Shown here: piece after piece, positions 53,328-60,206 of the stretch | How positions within the stretch are numbered: position 1 is the first letter of the stretch | Layout of the letters: each line of letters starts with the position of its first letter | DNA from: Spirochaetaceae bacterium | GTDB taxonomy: Bacteria; Spirochaetota; Spirochaetia; CADAEX01 | Length of the DNA stretch: 64,000 nucleotides | Reading direction: 5' to 3' | Assembly: GCA_009780675.1 (NCBI GenBank) | Contig: WQZP01000004.1 | Coordinates: 54,295 to 118,294, forward strand | Position numbers and translations under genes: made by a program | Notes under the pieces: generated by a model | The model's input: the letters and a program-made list of their open reading frames with translations, nothing else | Databases searched by the model: none | What the model was told of the DNA's origin: nothing

Positions 53328-54053
53328 CTATTCAATAATAAATCCCAATTCTTTTGCTTTTTCAATAAATTTATTTATATTTCCTGTGCCCCATTCTGTT
53401 GAAACAACAATTTTTTCACCATTATTTAACATCACAGCATCATTTAAAAAATGTCTTTTATGTTTAATATTTTTATATTTTTCTAATACAACTTCATATT
53501 TACCAATAACACCTACACTTCCCTGAATTTCTTTATTAAATATTTTTTCCAATTCATTATATGAATATTGTGCATTATTTTTAACAAAATCATCAATAAC
53601 TGCTAATACTAACCGACCTTTTCCAAAATACGTATCTTTGAATTTATATTGTGTATGATCTTTTATATTTTTATTTCCATCAGCTTTTTTCTTTATTGTA
53701 TTCTTTGTTTCAGATTCTATCTCATGTTCAATTTTTTCTGTTACTAATTTTCCTCCTTTTTTCTCACAAACTGCCCGTATAGCAAATAATTGTGTATCAT
53801 TTATTAAAAACCATTCACCATTTATCCTATCTTTTTGAAACAATTCTTGTAGATTAACTTCAATATCCTTTAATGAATTTTGCGAAAATTCGTATGCAAA
53901 TTCACAAATAAAGTCTCCAGGCATTTTTAATCCTAACCCATAATATCTACTTTCTACTGTTCCAGAAGTAATACCAATTTTATAAGGCATTTTTCCAGAA
54001 TTTGGATCACAAATCCATTCATTATAAACAACATAAAGTAAACCAGTTTCCAT
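53328..54053 (-). CDS. GIY-YIG (T5orf172-like) nuclease-domain protein
   Basis: This 241-residue protein begins 'GLLYVVYNEWICD' and 'YKIGITSGTVESRYYGLGL', the GIY-YIG core in its T5orf172/MUG113 form, with 'EVNLQELFQKDRINGEWFLI' containing the later Glu. After a Lys/Glu-rich linker (about 115-140) comes a C-terminal domain of about 90 residues ('GKGRLVLAVIDDFVKNN', 'SYNELEKIF', 'IQGSVGVIG') seen in other GIY-YIG and defence-related proteins. It probably cuts or binds DNA. Unlike its neighbours it has a sigma70-type promoter and lies between the two inverted cassettes. Confidence 0.8.
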   Translation of the reverse strand: METGLLYVVYNEWICDPNSGKMPYKIGITSGTVESRYYGLGLKMPGDFICEFAYEFSQNSLKDIEVNLQELFQKDRINGEWFLINDTQLFAIRAVCEKKGGKLVTEKIEHEIESETKNTIKKKADGNKNIKDHTQYKFKDTYFGKGRLVLAVIDDFVKNNAQYSYNELEKIFNKEIQGSVGVIGKYEVVLEKYKNIKHKRHFLNDAVMLNNGEKIVVSTEWGTGNINKFIEKAKELGFIIE

Positions 54054-54083
54054 AATACCCCCCCCACATATATGCGGACTTTA

Positions 54084-54112
54084 TTTATATTATATTGCGA
54101 ATATTCTGTCAA
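54084..54112 (-). promoter_or_regulatory. Sigma70-type promoter for the GIY-YIG gene
   Basis: On the minus strand TTGACA (54112-54107), a 17-base spacer, then TATAAA (54089-54084); the start codon is 31 bases downstream. This is the textbook pattern and contrasts with the island element used by adjacent units. Confidence 0.6.
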
Positions 54113-54223
54113 TATCTCAGCTTTTATTTCGCATAACGAAACTACAATAAAAAGATGCGGAGCTGGCATCCTAAGCAAAGTTTGAAAAGAACAATGCTGG
54201 TTGTATCACAAACTGAGGCAAAT

Positions 54224-55150
54224 TTAGCGGGACAAAAAATTACTATGCACATAACCAGTTTTGCCGTTACCATATCTTATTCTTACCCAGCCATTATTTG
54301 TTCTCTCTAATACTTCAACTCTTGTATTAACTCGAATTGCCTCAATAATATTGTTATTATTAACCGATGACGGTGTTCTGCGAACATTCAGCCAATCGCA
54401 GGATACAACAGTCGCAAACATTTGTGCGGTTCTGGCAGAAGTTGTTCGAGATTGGTTTCCTGTAGGCTGCTGATTATTACATTGCTGAAATATTATACCG
54501 AATATAGCTACTGCTATTACAATTTTTACAAATACCCAAAATGGATTTTTATCTTTTGAATAGCTGGTATTATACTGATTTGAATTATAATATGTTTGTG
54601 AACTAGCAGTCTGTTTTTTAGGCTGTGAAAATATTTTATAACCAGCAATATACCAATTGCTACCAGACCTTTTGTTTATAAATACAAATTCCATAGAACC
54701 TTCCCAAAATGAAGTCATGGAATAATTAAGATTATGTTTATTCATTATTTTTTTTACATCAGGAGATAGCGCGGAATTTATATTCCAGGGTATTTGAGAT
54801 GGACTATCAGGAACAGTATGATGAACACGATTATATATTTCATTTATAATTACATTCAAATTATTTGAAAGAGTATATTTCAAATATCCTTTGCCTTCTA
54901 TATATATTTCTTCTTCCAAAAAGGAGGGGTGATTGTTTTGACTTGCTGATGATGTATTATTTTTAAATTGCTTCATTAGGTTAGTGTATGCTTCGTTAAT
55001 CTCGATAGCGAAAAAAGTAGCTGTATCTTCTAACGGCGTACCATGTATCTTATCAGGGTGCAAAGTTTTCATTTTTGCGTGGTATGATTTTTTTATCACC
55101 TCTTTTGAAGAATTATTTGGAATACCAAGTATTCGGTAATATCTATCCAT
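54224..55150 (-). CDS. J-domain / NWYI-domain / TM / SH3b protein
   Basis: This 308-residue protein has an N-terminal J domain (residues about 3-65, HPD motif 31-33 in 'TLHPDKIHG'), then the NWYI domain shared with the 52.8 kb protein (about 78-185). A Gln/Asn/Tyr/Ser-rich linker and one membrane helix (about 203-222) follow, and the protein ends in an SH3b domain (about 245-308, 'VSCDWLNVRRTPS', 'GNGKTGYVHSNFLSR'). J and NWYI parts should be cytoplasmic and the SH3b part periplasmic, where it could bind peptidoglycan. It might recruit DnaK to a membrane complex. It is the last gene of the minus-strand cassette, 2 bases after the small membrane protein gene. Confidence 0.82.
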   Translation of the reverse strand: MDRYYRILGIPNNSSKEVIKKSYHAKMKTLHPDKIHGTPLEDTATFFAIEINEAYTNLMKQFKNNTSSASQNNHPSFLEEEIYIEGKGYLKYTLSNNLNVIINEIYNRVHHTVPDSPSQIPWNINSALSPDVKKIMNKHNLNYSMTSFWEGSMEFVFINKRSGSNWYIAGYKIFSQPKKQTASSQTYYNSNQYNTSYSKDKNPFWVFVKIVIAVAIFGIIFQQCNNQQPTGNQSRTTSARTAQMFATVVSCDWLNVRRTPSSVNNNNIIEAIRVNTRVEVLERTNNGWVRIRYGNGKTGYVHSNFLSR

Positions 55151-55152
55151 AA

Positions 55153-55467
55153 TTACTTCCGTTTATTTGTTGTGCCTGAAAATATCGCTGCAAATAATAA
55201 CAAAATAGCAGGCAATATTATTAAACTGTTTAATGCCATACCAGCAATACCAAGCCCGGCATTGTGCTTTTCTTCGTTATAGCCTTTCTTTGACAAGCAA
55301 AAACCTGTAATTGCCAGAATTACTGTAATGATAAACCAAGCAAAAATTATAATCATTCTATCTTCTTCCGGTAAAACAATAAGCTGCCTGTTCATAAAAA
55401 CAATAACTACATGTATGAAGTTCAATAACCCGATAAAAAACCCTGTTTTTGAGTTTGATTTTTCCAT
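55153..55467 (-). CDS. Small membrane protein (three to four TM, DUF4190-like pattern)
   Basis: This protein of about 104 residues has hydrophobic segments at about 10-27, 39-60 and 70-95. The tail pattern 'LSKKGYNEEKHNAGLGIAGM' resembles small DUF4190-type membrane proteins ('lg.kg...n..G.a.aGl'). ATG 55467 follows TAGGAGG by 6-7 bases. It sits between the micropeptide and the J-domain gene, and the plus-strand cassette lacks a counterpart. Confidence 0.75.
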   Translation of the reverse strand: MEKSNSKTGFFIGLLNFIHVVIVFMNRQLIVLPEEDRMIIIFAWFIITVILAITGFCLSKKGYNEEKHNAGLGIAGMALNSLIILPAILLLFAAIFSGTTNKRK

Positions 55468-55477
55468 AATAATCCTC

Positions 55478-55543
55478 CTAACTTTCAATGAAAATCCATA
55501 TTATTACAGTTATTAATGCACACGCTAACCAAAAATTATGCAT
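55478..55543 (-). CDS. 21-residue transmembrane micropeptide
   Basis: ATG 55543 to TAG 55478 encodes a 21-residue peptide, 'MHNFWLACALITVIIWIF' plus 'IES', almost wholly hydrophobic. AGGAGGG precedes the ATG by 5 bases and the next gene's GGAGG overlaps its stop region, so it is well placed for translation. A degenerate twin occupies the equivalent place in the plus-strand cassette (52715-52774). It is too short for normal gene finders. Function unknown; a membrane regulator or toxin-like peptide are options. Confidence 0.55.
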   Translation of the reverse strand: MHNFWLACALITVIIWIFIES

Positions 55544-55553
55544 ATTGCCCTCC

Positions 55554-56081
55554 TTACCTTGCATATATGCTCCATCGAGCCGTTTCATCACGATTGAAAT
55601 TACTATTATATTTATTGCCCCAAACATCACGCATCCAATATGACCTATGATTTATAGCATAGGTTTGAGGTTCAACTGTCCGCCATACACCATCAATTAG
55701 AACGGCATTAAATAAATGGTTCATGCCAGTTCTAGGATTTACATTTATTATTATCGCAACGCTACTTCTATCAGGGAAATATTTATAAAACAAAACGGCA
55801 GCATCAATGCAGTTGAATAAGCCGTCCCCATTAACGTCTGTGATTTTCCATTTTCGAGCAACTATTCTCAATGTTGCTTCAATATTTGCACGCTGCGAGT
55901 CGCTTGTTCTTGTTGCAGCAGATGCTGCTGCCGTTACTGGGATTGTTAAACGCGTAGATGCTGCTGGAGTGGTTGAGACACTATTTGCTAATCTTTCATC
56001 TTGCAGTTTTTCTTCCTTCCATGAAAACCATGCCAGAACAAGGAATAAAACTGTAAGGGCTGCAAAGCCTTTGTGTCCCAT
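55554..56081 (-). CDS. Exported transglutaminase-like protein with dockerin-type calcium loop (copy 2)
   Basis: This 175-residue protein has an N-terminal anchor or signal (about 5-20), an Ala/Thr/Ser-rich linker, then the same core as copy 1: 'DVNGDGLFNCIDAAVLFYKY' (Cys91 in the calcium-loop context), 'MNHLFNAVLIDGVWRTVEPQ' (His122, Glu137) and 'YWMRDVWGNKYNSN'. Conservation of Cys, His, Glu and the DxNxDG loop between otherwise divergent copies points to functional residues. First gene of the minus-strand cassette; GGAGG lies 8 bases before ATG 56081. Confidence 0.75.
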   Translation of the reverse strand: MGHKGFAALTVLFLVLAWFSWKEEKLQDERLANSVSTTPAASTRLTIPVTAAASAATRTSDSQRANIEATLRIVARKWKITDVNGDGLFNCIDAAVLFYKYFPDRSSVAIIINVNPRTGMNHLFNAVLIDGVWRTVEPQTYAINHRSYWMRDVWGNKYNSNFNRDETARWSIYAR

Positions 56082-56096
56082 TGATTTCCTCCATTA

Positions 56097-56134
56097 CTTA
56101 TATAATGGTTGGAATATATAGAACTTAAGGTTTT
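56097..56134 (-). promoter_or_regulatory. Island promoter element, copy c
   Basis: On the minus strand AAAACCTTAAGTTC (56134-56121) then CATTATATAAG (56107-56097); TTAAGT-to-CATTAT offset 21 bases. The element overlaps the last two bases of the sigma-like gene and drives the minus-strand cassette, whose ATG is 16 bases downstream. Confidence 0.7.
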
Positions 56135-57041
56135 ATATGAATATTTTGGGTATTCTTTCTCTTAGAGCTGCTTCAAAATTATCTATAAGTTTATTATAAA
56201 TTGGCGATACAATCTGGTCAGGATTTTCGATATCTCCGTAAAGTTTTAGATAAATCTCTCTGTTTGTTGGAGGTTTACCATGATTTTTGTAATATTCTAA
56301 AGTATCATTATCCAAATATTCCTGAATCCAGGCAAATTTATCATATAACCAATCAATATCCGTTTCTTTACTTAGGCATTGGGCTGTAAAAAGAGCACGT
56401 CGTAATGGTAAAGTGGGTTTCTTTCCGCTCTTTGCAAAGGCAGCTTCTACGGCTTCGTGTATAATTTTGTTTTTTTCTAAATCATTATGTTCTTTAATAA
56501 AACGATCTTCCGGTGTTATCTGTCGCATATATTCATTTTCAAATGATTCATCAAATGAACCAGTATTTTTTAAAACCGCAATACGGTCTACATATTTTCT
56601 GATTAAATTTTCCGGTTTATCAAACCATTCTGCTGCTTTTCGAACTTTTTCGTATTCAGATAATTGCCTTTGTTCATCACACTCTATTCTATTAATAAAA
56701 TCCAAAATATTTTTTAATTTTTTTGATTCACCTTTTGGTATATGAATGATTTTCTTTTCTTCTTTTCGATAATATTCACGCTTTGCATTTAATAAGGCAA
56801 CTTTAATGTATTTAAAGAATTCTTCTTCATTTTGAAATTTTTCCTTTTCTTGATTAGCTACCCGTAATACAGAATCAGTAATCTCTTTCCAATAAATATA
56901 TGTTGAGTCTTTGTAAAAATATATTTTGCTCCACCTAAGAATTAGGTCTCGTATCTGCAAAGCATGTTTCTGCCTGTCTGATTCATCGCATAATTCGATA
57001 TATTTTTTAAATATTAAGTGTTTATACTGTCGTTCTTCCAC
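56133..57041 (-). CDS. Sigma-factor-like protein in operon with a CARF-like protein
   Basis: This 302-residue, highly charged, helical protein has a segment at about 60-110 ('EEFFKYIKVALLNAKREYYR' then 'KEEKKIIHIPKGE') with the look of sigma70-family regions 2 to 3: an aromatic and basic helix followed by a basic 'IP' motif. The C-terminal 45 residues ('GKPPTNREIYLKLYGDI') could form an HTH. Identification as a sigma factor is tentative; a plain DNA-binding helical protein is the alternative. GTG 57041 follows AGAGG by 5 bases, 8 bases after the CARF-like gene's stop. It could recognise the shared island promoter element, which also precedes its own operon. Confidence 0.55.
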   Translation of the reverse strand: MEERQYKHLIFKKYIELCDESDRQKHALQIRDLILRWSKIYFYKDSTYIYWKEITDSVLRVANQEKEKFQNEEEFFKYIKVALLNAKREYYRKEEKKIIHIPKGESKKLKNILDFINRIECDEQRQLSEYEKVRKAAEWFDKPENLIRKYVDRIAVLKNTGSFDESFENEYMRQITPEDRFIKEHNDLEKNKIIHEAVEAAFAKSGKKPTLPLRRALFTAQCLSKETDIDWLYDKFAWIQEYLDNDTLEYYKNHGKPPTNREIYLKLYGDIENPDQIVSPIYNKLIDNFEAALRERIPKIFI

Positions 57042-57049
57042 AAAAACCT

Positions 57050-57673
57050 CTACATAGCAAAGAAGTCTTTTAGAGTTTCCGTTGCTGTTTCAGCGTTACT
57101 AGCGCCCATTGTTCCCATCAATTTGAATAAGTAATATAAGGAAGTTATATCATACAGTTTTGGATTCTCTATATCGCCGTCTTTATTAAATTCGGCTTTA
57201 CCATAAACAATATACTGAACAATAGCATTGCGGAATTCTTCGACAAAACGGAGAGCGCAAAAAAGAGATAATATTTCAGGCTTAGGGCCATAAGTAATGT
57301 CTGTATAGACTTCGGCATTATCAGGAATTTTTTCCGTTAAATCAGTAATGAGCTTATTGTAAGTTTCTTTTGTTGGTTCAAAAGGAATATCTACAGTGTC
57401 ATAAGAAAAAACAGCTTCTATATCTTTATTGATGTTTTCTAATTCACTGATAAATGTTGTTTTATTTTGCTCACAATTACTATTTTTCCCAGTTGTCATT
57501 ATGTAGATAATTTTAACTTCATCGTCTTTTTTTAGGGTTTTCGCAAGAATACCGTTTATTGGACAGCGGACTTCTTTTTCATATTCGATTGATTTATTGC
57601 CTTCTACAGGATAATGTTTTAGCTTTAAATTATCTGGGTTCATCATGGGAGCTGTTATAATTACTATTTTCAC
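57050..57673 (-). CDS. CARF-like protein (TM1812/Csx2, DxTHG-motif family, degenerate motif)
   Basis: This 207-residue protein has a Rossmann-like N-terminal strand ('MKIVIITAPMMNPDN'). The C-terminal half is strongly like TM1812-type CRISPR-associated proteins: 'AEVYTDITYGPKPEILSLFC', 'ALRFVEEFRNAIVQYIVYGK' and 'PKLYDITSLYYLFKLMG' stand where the family has DxTHGFRS, the YYG strand and 'fDlt.l'. CARF domains bind cyclic oligoadenylates made by type III CRISPR polymerases; here THG is TYG. No cas gene or array is in the window. GTG 57673 follows AGAAGGAG. It is co-transcribed with the sigma-like gene. Confidence 0.65.
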   Translation of the reverse strand: MKIVIITAPMMNPDNLKLKHYPVEGNKSIEYEKEVRCPINGILAKTLKKDDEVKIIYIMTTGKNSNCEQNKTTFISELENINKDIEAVFSYDTVDIPFEPTKETYNKLITDLTEKIPDNAEVYTDITYGPKPEILSLFCALRFVEEFRNAIVQYIVYGKAEFNKDGDIENPKLYDITSLYYLFKLMGTMGASNAETATETLKDFFAM

Positions 57674-57690
57674 TTTTCTCTCCTTCTAAC

Positions 57691-57728
57691 TATTGTAATA
57701 TCCGGTTTTCTACAGACTTATGGGTTTT
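57691..57728 (-). promoter_or_regulatory. Island promoter element, copy e (variant)
   Basis: On the minus strand AAAACCCATAAGTCTG (57728-57713) then TATTACAATAG (57701-57691). The spacing is that of the other copies, but both boxes deviate (ATAAGT for TTAAGT, TATTAC for CATTAT). It precedes the CARF-like/sigma-like operon by about 18 bases, so autoregulation is possible. Confidence 0.45.
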
Positions 57729-57735
57729 TGACTAT

Positions 57736-58920
57736 TCATTTTATTGTTTCATATAAAAGATCAATATTTTCTAATCCTCCAAAATATTGTTGTAAATACC
57801 TTGACCAACCTATTATTTCAATATTATTATAGTTCCCAATATATTTTGTTACATAAGAAGAATTATTAATCACTTTTTTTAAATTGTATTTTTCTTTTTT
57901 TAGTTTTATACCAATTTTCATCACTTCTTTAGCAACACTTTCTCCATTTAGAAATATTTTTTCAAAATTATTGTTATCCAACAGCATTTTCAATATTTTT
58001 GAGTCATCATTTAAATGTTTTTTTCTAATTGTTTTATTTACATAACTCCAACGTGGATCTGTAGCCCATTGAACTAGATTTAAATGGATACAAGTATTAT
58101 TATAATACGAATATCCATAATTACCTATCATATATTCAATTTCATTAAACCAATCTAATGGATTTTTTTCAAAATACCTATTACAATAATTTAATATCTC
58201 TTTTACATTCTCATCTGTTAATGTTTCGTCATCTTTTTTACCTAATTTTTTTCTTGAACACAGTCTTTCCATTTTACCTGCTAAAATTATTTTATTGTTA
58301 TCAAGAAATTCTCTATAGCTTGGATTTATTCCTATAGTACATGCTTTTGCTTTTTCATAGTTTCCAAAAAATATAACAGGGGTGGTTTCTGTTGTTATAT
58401 TTAGATCTTTTTCAATAGGTTTTTTTAATCTATCAATAATTACTTTATCAAAATTAATTTTATCACTCTTTTGATTATCATTATCTGAAATATCTATGCA
58501 AGATGATTCTTCTAGTATTTTATTTAATTTATTTGGTATTGGTATTTTTGAAAAAAAACAAATTGTATCAGACATAGCTTGTAAGCAAAATTTATATGTA
58601 ATAGGTGTAATGAAATTTCTATGTACCGCATCATTTCTGCTTACCTTAATAGTACGTATACATGTAACTATAAATGGAGGTATAAATCCGGTTTTATTTC
58701 CATATTCCCATTTTTCTTGATTTTCTAAAAGTTTACCAAATTGATTATAGTATTCTTGTAATCCTGTTATTTCATTTAAGATATAATGCTCCAAATCATG
58801 CTGAAAATCATGAACCTTTTTTGTGAATTCCCTATCATCATTATGATATGTAAGAATTCTATCATAATATTTCATAGCGGATTCTGTAGAAAGTCTTTTT
58901 ATACCAGGTGGAAAATCCAT
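57736..58920 (-). CDS. HEPN-like / uracil-DNA-glycosylase-like fusion protein
   Basis: This 394-residue protein was not matched to a named family. The N-terminal half is helical and contains 'SRNDAVHRNF' (near residue 93), an R-x4-H pattern as in HEPN/DUF4145-type domains. The C-terminal half has 'CTIGINPSYREFLD' (about 197), 'NLVQWATDPRWSY' and 'FEKIFLNGESVAKE', the layout of UDG-superfamily folds (GINPS motif, then a late 'LNG'). The downstream DUF1643 protein has the same GINPS motif. Both domains are common in phage-defence genes. Very A+T-rich. A sigma70-like TATAAT lies about 30 bases upstream of ATG 58920; the shared island element is absent. Confidence 0.6.
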   Translation of the reverse strand: MDFPPGIKRLSTESAMKYYDRILTYHNDDREFTKKVHDFQHDLEHYILNEITGLQEYYNQFGKLLENQEKWEYGNKTGFIPPFIVTCIRTIKVSRNDAVHRNFITPITYKFCLQAMSDTICFFSKIPIPNKLNKILEESSCIDISDNDNQKSDKINFDKVIIDRLKKPIEKDLNITTETTPVIFFGNYEKAKACTIGINPSYREFLDNNKIILAGKMERLCSRKKLGKKDDETLTDENVKEILNYCNRYFEKNPLDWFNEIEYMIGNYGYSYYNNTCIHLNLVQWATDPRWSYVNKTIRKKHLNDDSKILKMLLDNNNFEKIFLNGESVAKEVMKIGIKLKKEKYNLKKVINNSSYVTKYIGNYNNIEIIGWSRYLQQYFGGLENIDLLYETIK

Positions 58921-59033
58921 ATTAATATTTTAATATATCTATGAAATTATAGCAACTTGTGGAAATATTAACTTTAAAAAGAGAGTGGTTATTTTTGTAT
59001 TTTCTATCTATTACAATAAGCTTTTCAGTTTGT

Positions 59034-59546
59034 TTAGGGAATTATATATTCCGAAAACGACTGATATTTCAAATAAAGAGGATGTCTGGGATTTCCTCTT
59101 TTAGTCAATTCACCCATCTTAACCCAATTAAGATTTTTTGTTGCCAACTTATTTTTTATCTGGATTAAACAATCTTTTAAATAAGATCTTTTATTTATCA
59201 AATTTCCCCAAGCGACCCAGACTGTAGAACCATTTTTTATAATACTCATTATTTTTTGTAAGTTTTTTTTATGTTCTTTCAAATTAATTTTATTACTCAG
59301 ATAATTAGGATTAGTAGCTCGTTGTGGGTATATATTTAACATAACTACAGAATCAAACCCACTTTTGCAAGCAAAACTTTTAACTTTCTTCATTGTTGGA
59401 TCATCTTTTTCTGGAGTAGCTATACTAGGATTAATACCAAAGCAATATAGTATTTTCCCCCCTTGTGTTCCAAGGGCATAACGATACTTATTATCCTGGG
59501 ATTTTAAATAAATCTTTGTAATTTTTAGTTTGTTTCTTACCGTCAT
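59034..59546 (-). CDS. DUF1643 family protein (UDG-superfamily fold)
   Basis: This 170-residue protein matches DUF1643: 'YCFGINPSIATPEKDDPTMK', 'SVVMLNIYPQRATNPNYLSN' and 'TVWVAWGN' are its hallmark blocks. DUF1643 proteins are related in fold to uracil-DNA glycosylases and are often found near mobile or defence genes; their activity is unknown. TAGGAGG precedes ATG 59546. The gene is directly behind island promoter copy f and divergent from the 59.7 kb gene behind copy d. Confidence 0.85.
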   Translation of the reverse strand: MTVRNKLKITKIYLKSQDNKYRYALGTQGGKILYCFGINPSIATPEKDDPTMKKVKSFACKSGFDSVVMLNIYPQRATNPNYLSNKINLKEHKKNLQKIMSIIKNGSTVWVAWGNLINKRSYLKDCLIQIKNKLATKNLNWVKMGELTKRGNPRHPLYLKYQSFSEYIIP

Positions 59547-59560
59547 ATTTTCCTCCTATA

Positions 59561-59594
59561 CATAGATAATGTCTGCAAAACATGAAACTTAACT
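59561..59594 (-). promoter_or_regulatory. Island promoter element, copy f
   Basis: On the minus strand GTTAAGTTTC (59593-59584) then CATTATCTATG (59571-59561), offset 21 bases. The DUF1643 ATG lies 15 bases downstream with GGAGG between. Confidence 0.65.
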
Positions 59595-59621
59595 ATTTTT
59601 CATAAAAAATATTTTTTTTCC

Positions 59622-59660
59622 AAAAGCATTAAGTTTTGGCAATTACTCCCATTCTATAAA
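59622..59660 (+). promoter_or_regulatory. Island promoter element, copy d
   Basis: AAAAGCATTAAGTTTT (59622-59637) then CATTCTATAAA (59650-59660), offset 21 bases. It is back-to-back with copy f and about 53 bases before ATG 59714. Confidence 0.6.
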
Positions 59661-59713
59661 TCAGGTAAGCAGATTTTTTGTTTATAAAAACGATTTCACT
59701 GAAGGAGTATAGA

Positions 59714-60127
59714 ATGCCAGACAAAGGAAAAATAATGTCTCAAATCTATTATGAGAGACAGAGCAAATTACTCAATCTGTATCAGGAGTTATATGTCAGA
59801 AAAGAAATGGATGATAGTGAAACTGTCGTAGCTCTTAGAATGATTGGCTTTAGCGAAACGATTGCTGCTAATCGGGTGAAAGAATGGGCGGCACTTATTA
59901 CTACCATTGCGCCTTATACAGACAAAGTTAAAAAACAAAAGCTTAAAGAGCGTGCTTCTTTGGAGAAGTATGTACTCCAAATGCAACTTGGGAAAAAATA
60001 TTATCTGCGGTTAAAATACAAACGAAAGGAATTATCGAAGGACGATACTGTGAAGAAACTAGTCAAGTCAGGGTGCAAAGAGGAAATAGCTAAGGAGCTG
60101 GTTAAGGAATGGGAAGCACAGCGATAA
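59714..60127 (+). CDS. Small protein with two internal helical repeats
   Basis: This protein of about 137 residues was not recognised. Two repeats of about 32 residues are visible: 'KEMDDSETVVALRMIG...AANRVKEWA' and 'KELSKDDTVKKLVKSG...AKELVKEWEA', each ending in V-K-E-W. They look like short UBA- or SHOCT-like helical units, separated by a basic middle. ATG 59714 follows GAAGGAG by 6 bases; the 41 bases around this start (59695-59735) are repeated exactly at 63729-63769 before another ORF. It is expressed from island promoter copy d. Confidence 0.65.
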   Translation: MPDKGKIMSQIYYERQSKLLNLYQELYVRKEMDDSETVVALRMIGFSETIAANRVKEWAALITTIAPYTDKVKKQKLKERASLEKYVLQMQLGKKYYLRLKYKRKELSKDDTVKKLVKSGCKEEIAKELVKEWEAQR

Positions 60128-60135
60128 TTAAATCT

Positions 60136-60172
60136 TTATTTTAATAGACATTCCAATGATGACTCTGAATAA
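60136..60172 (+). pseudogene. Orphan 3' end of an NWYI-domain gene
   Basis: TAGACATTCCAATGATGA and flanking bases (about 60136-60172) repeat the last codons of the 52794-53204 gene ('RHSNDDSE' and stop) with two or three changes. Nothing upstream continues the match, so this is a leftover of a recombined or deleted third copy. Confidence 0.6.
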
Positions 60173-60206
60173 TTAATATGCTTTAAGGAAAATAGACCCG
60201 GTTAGT

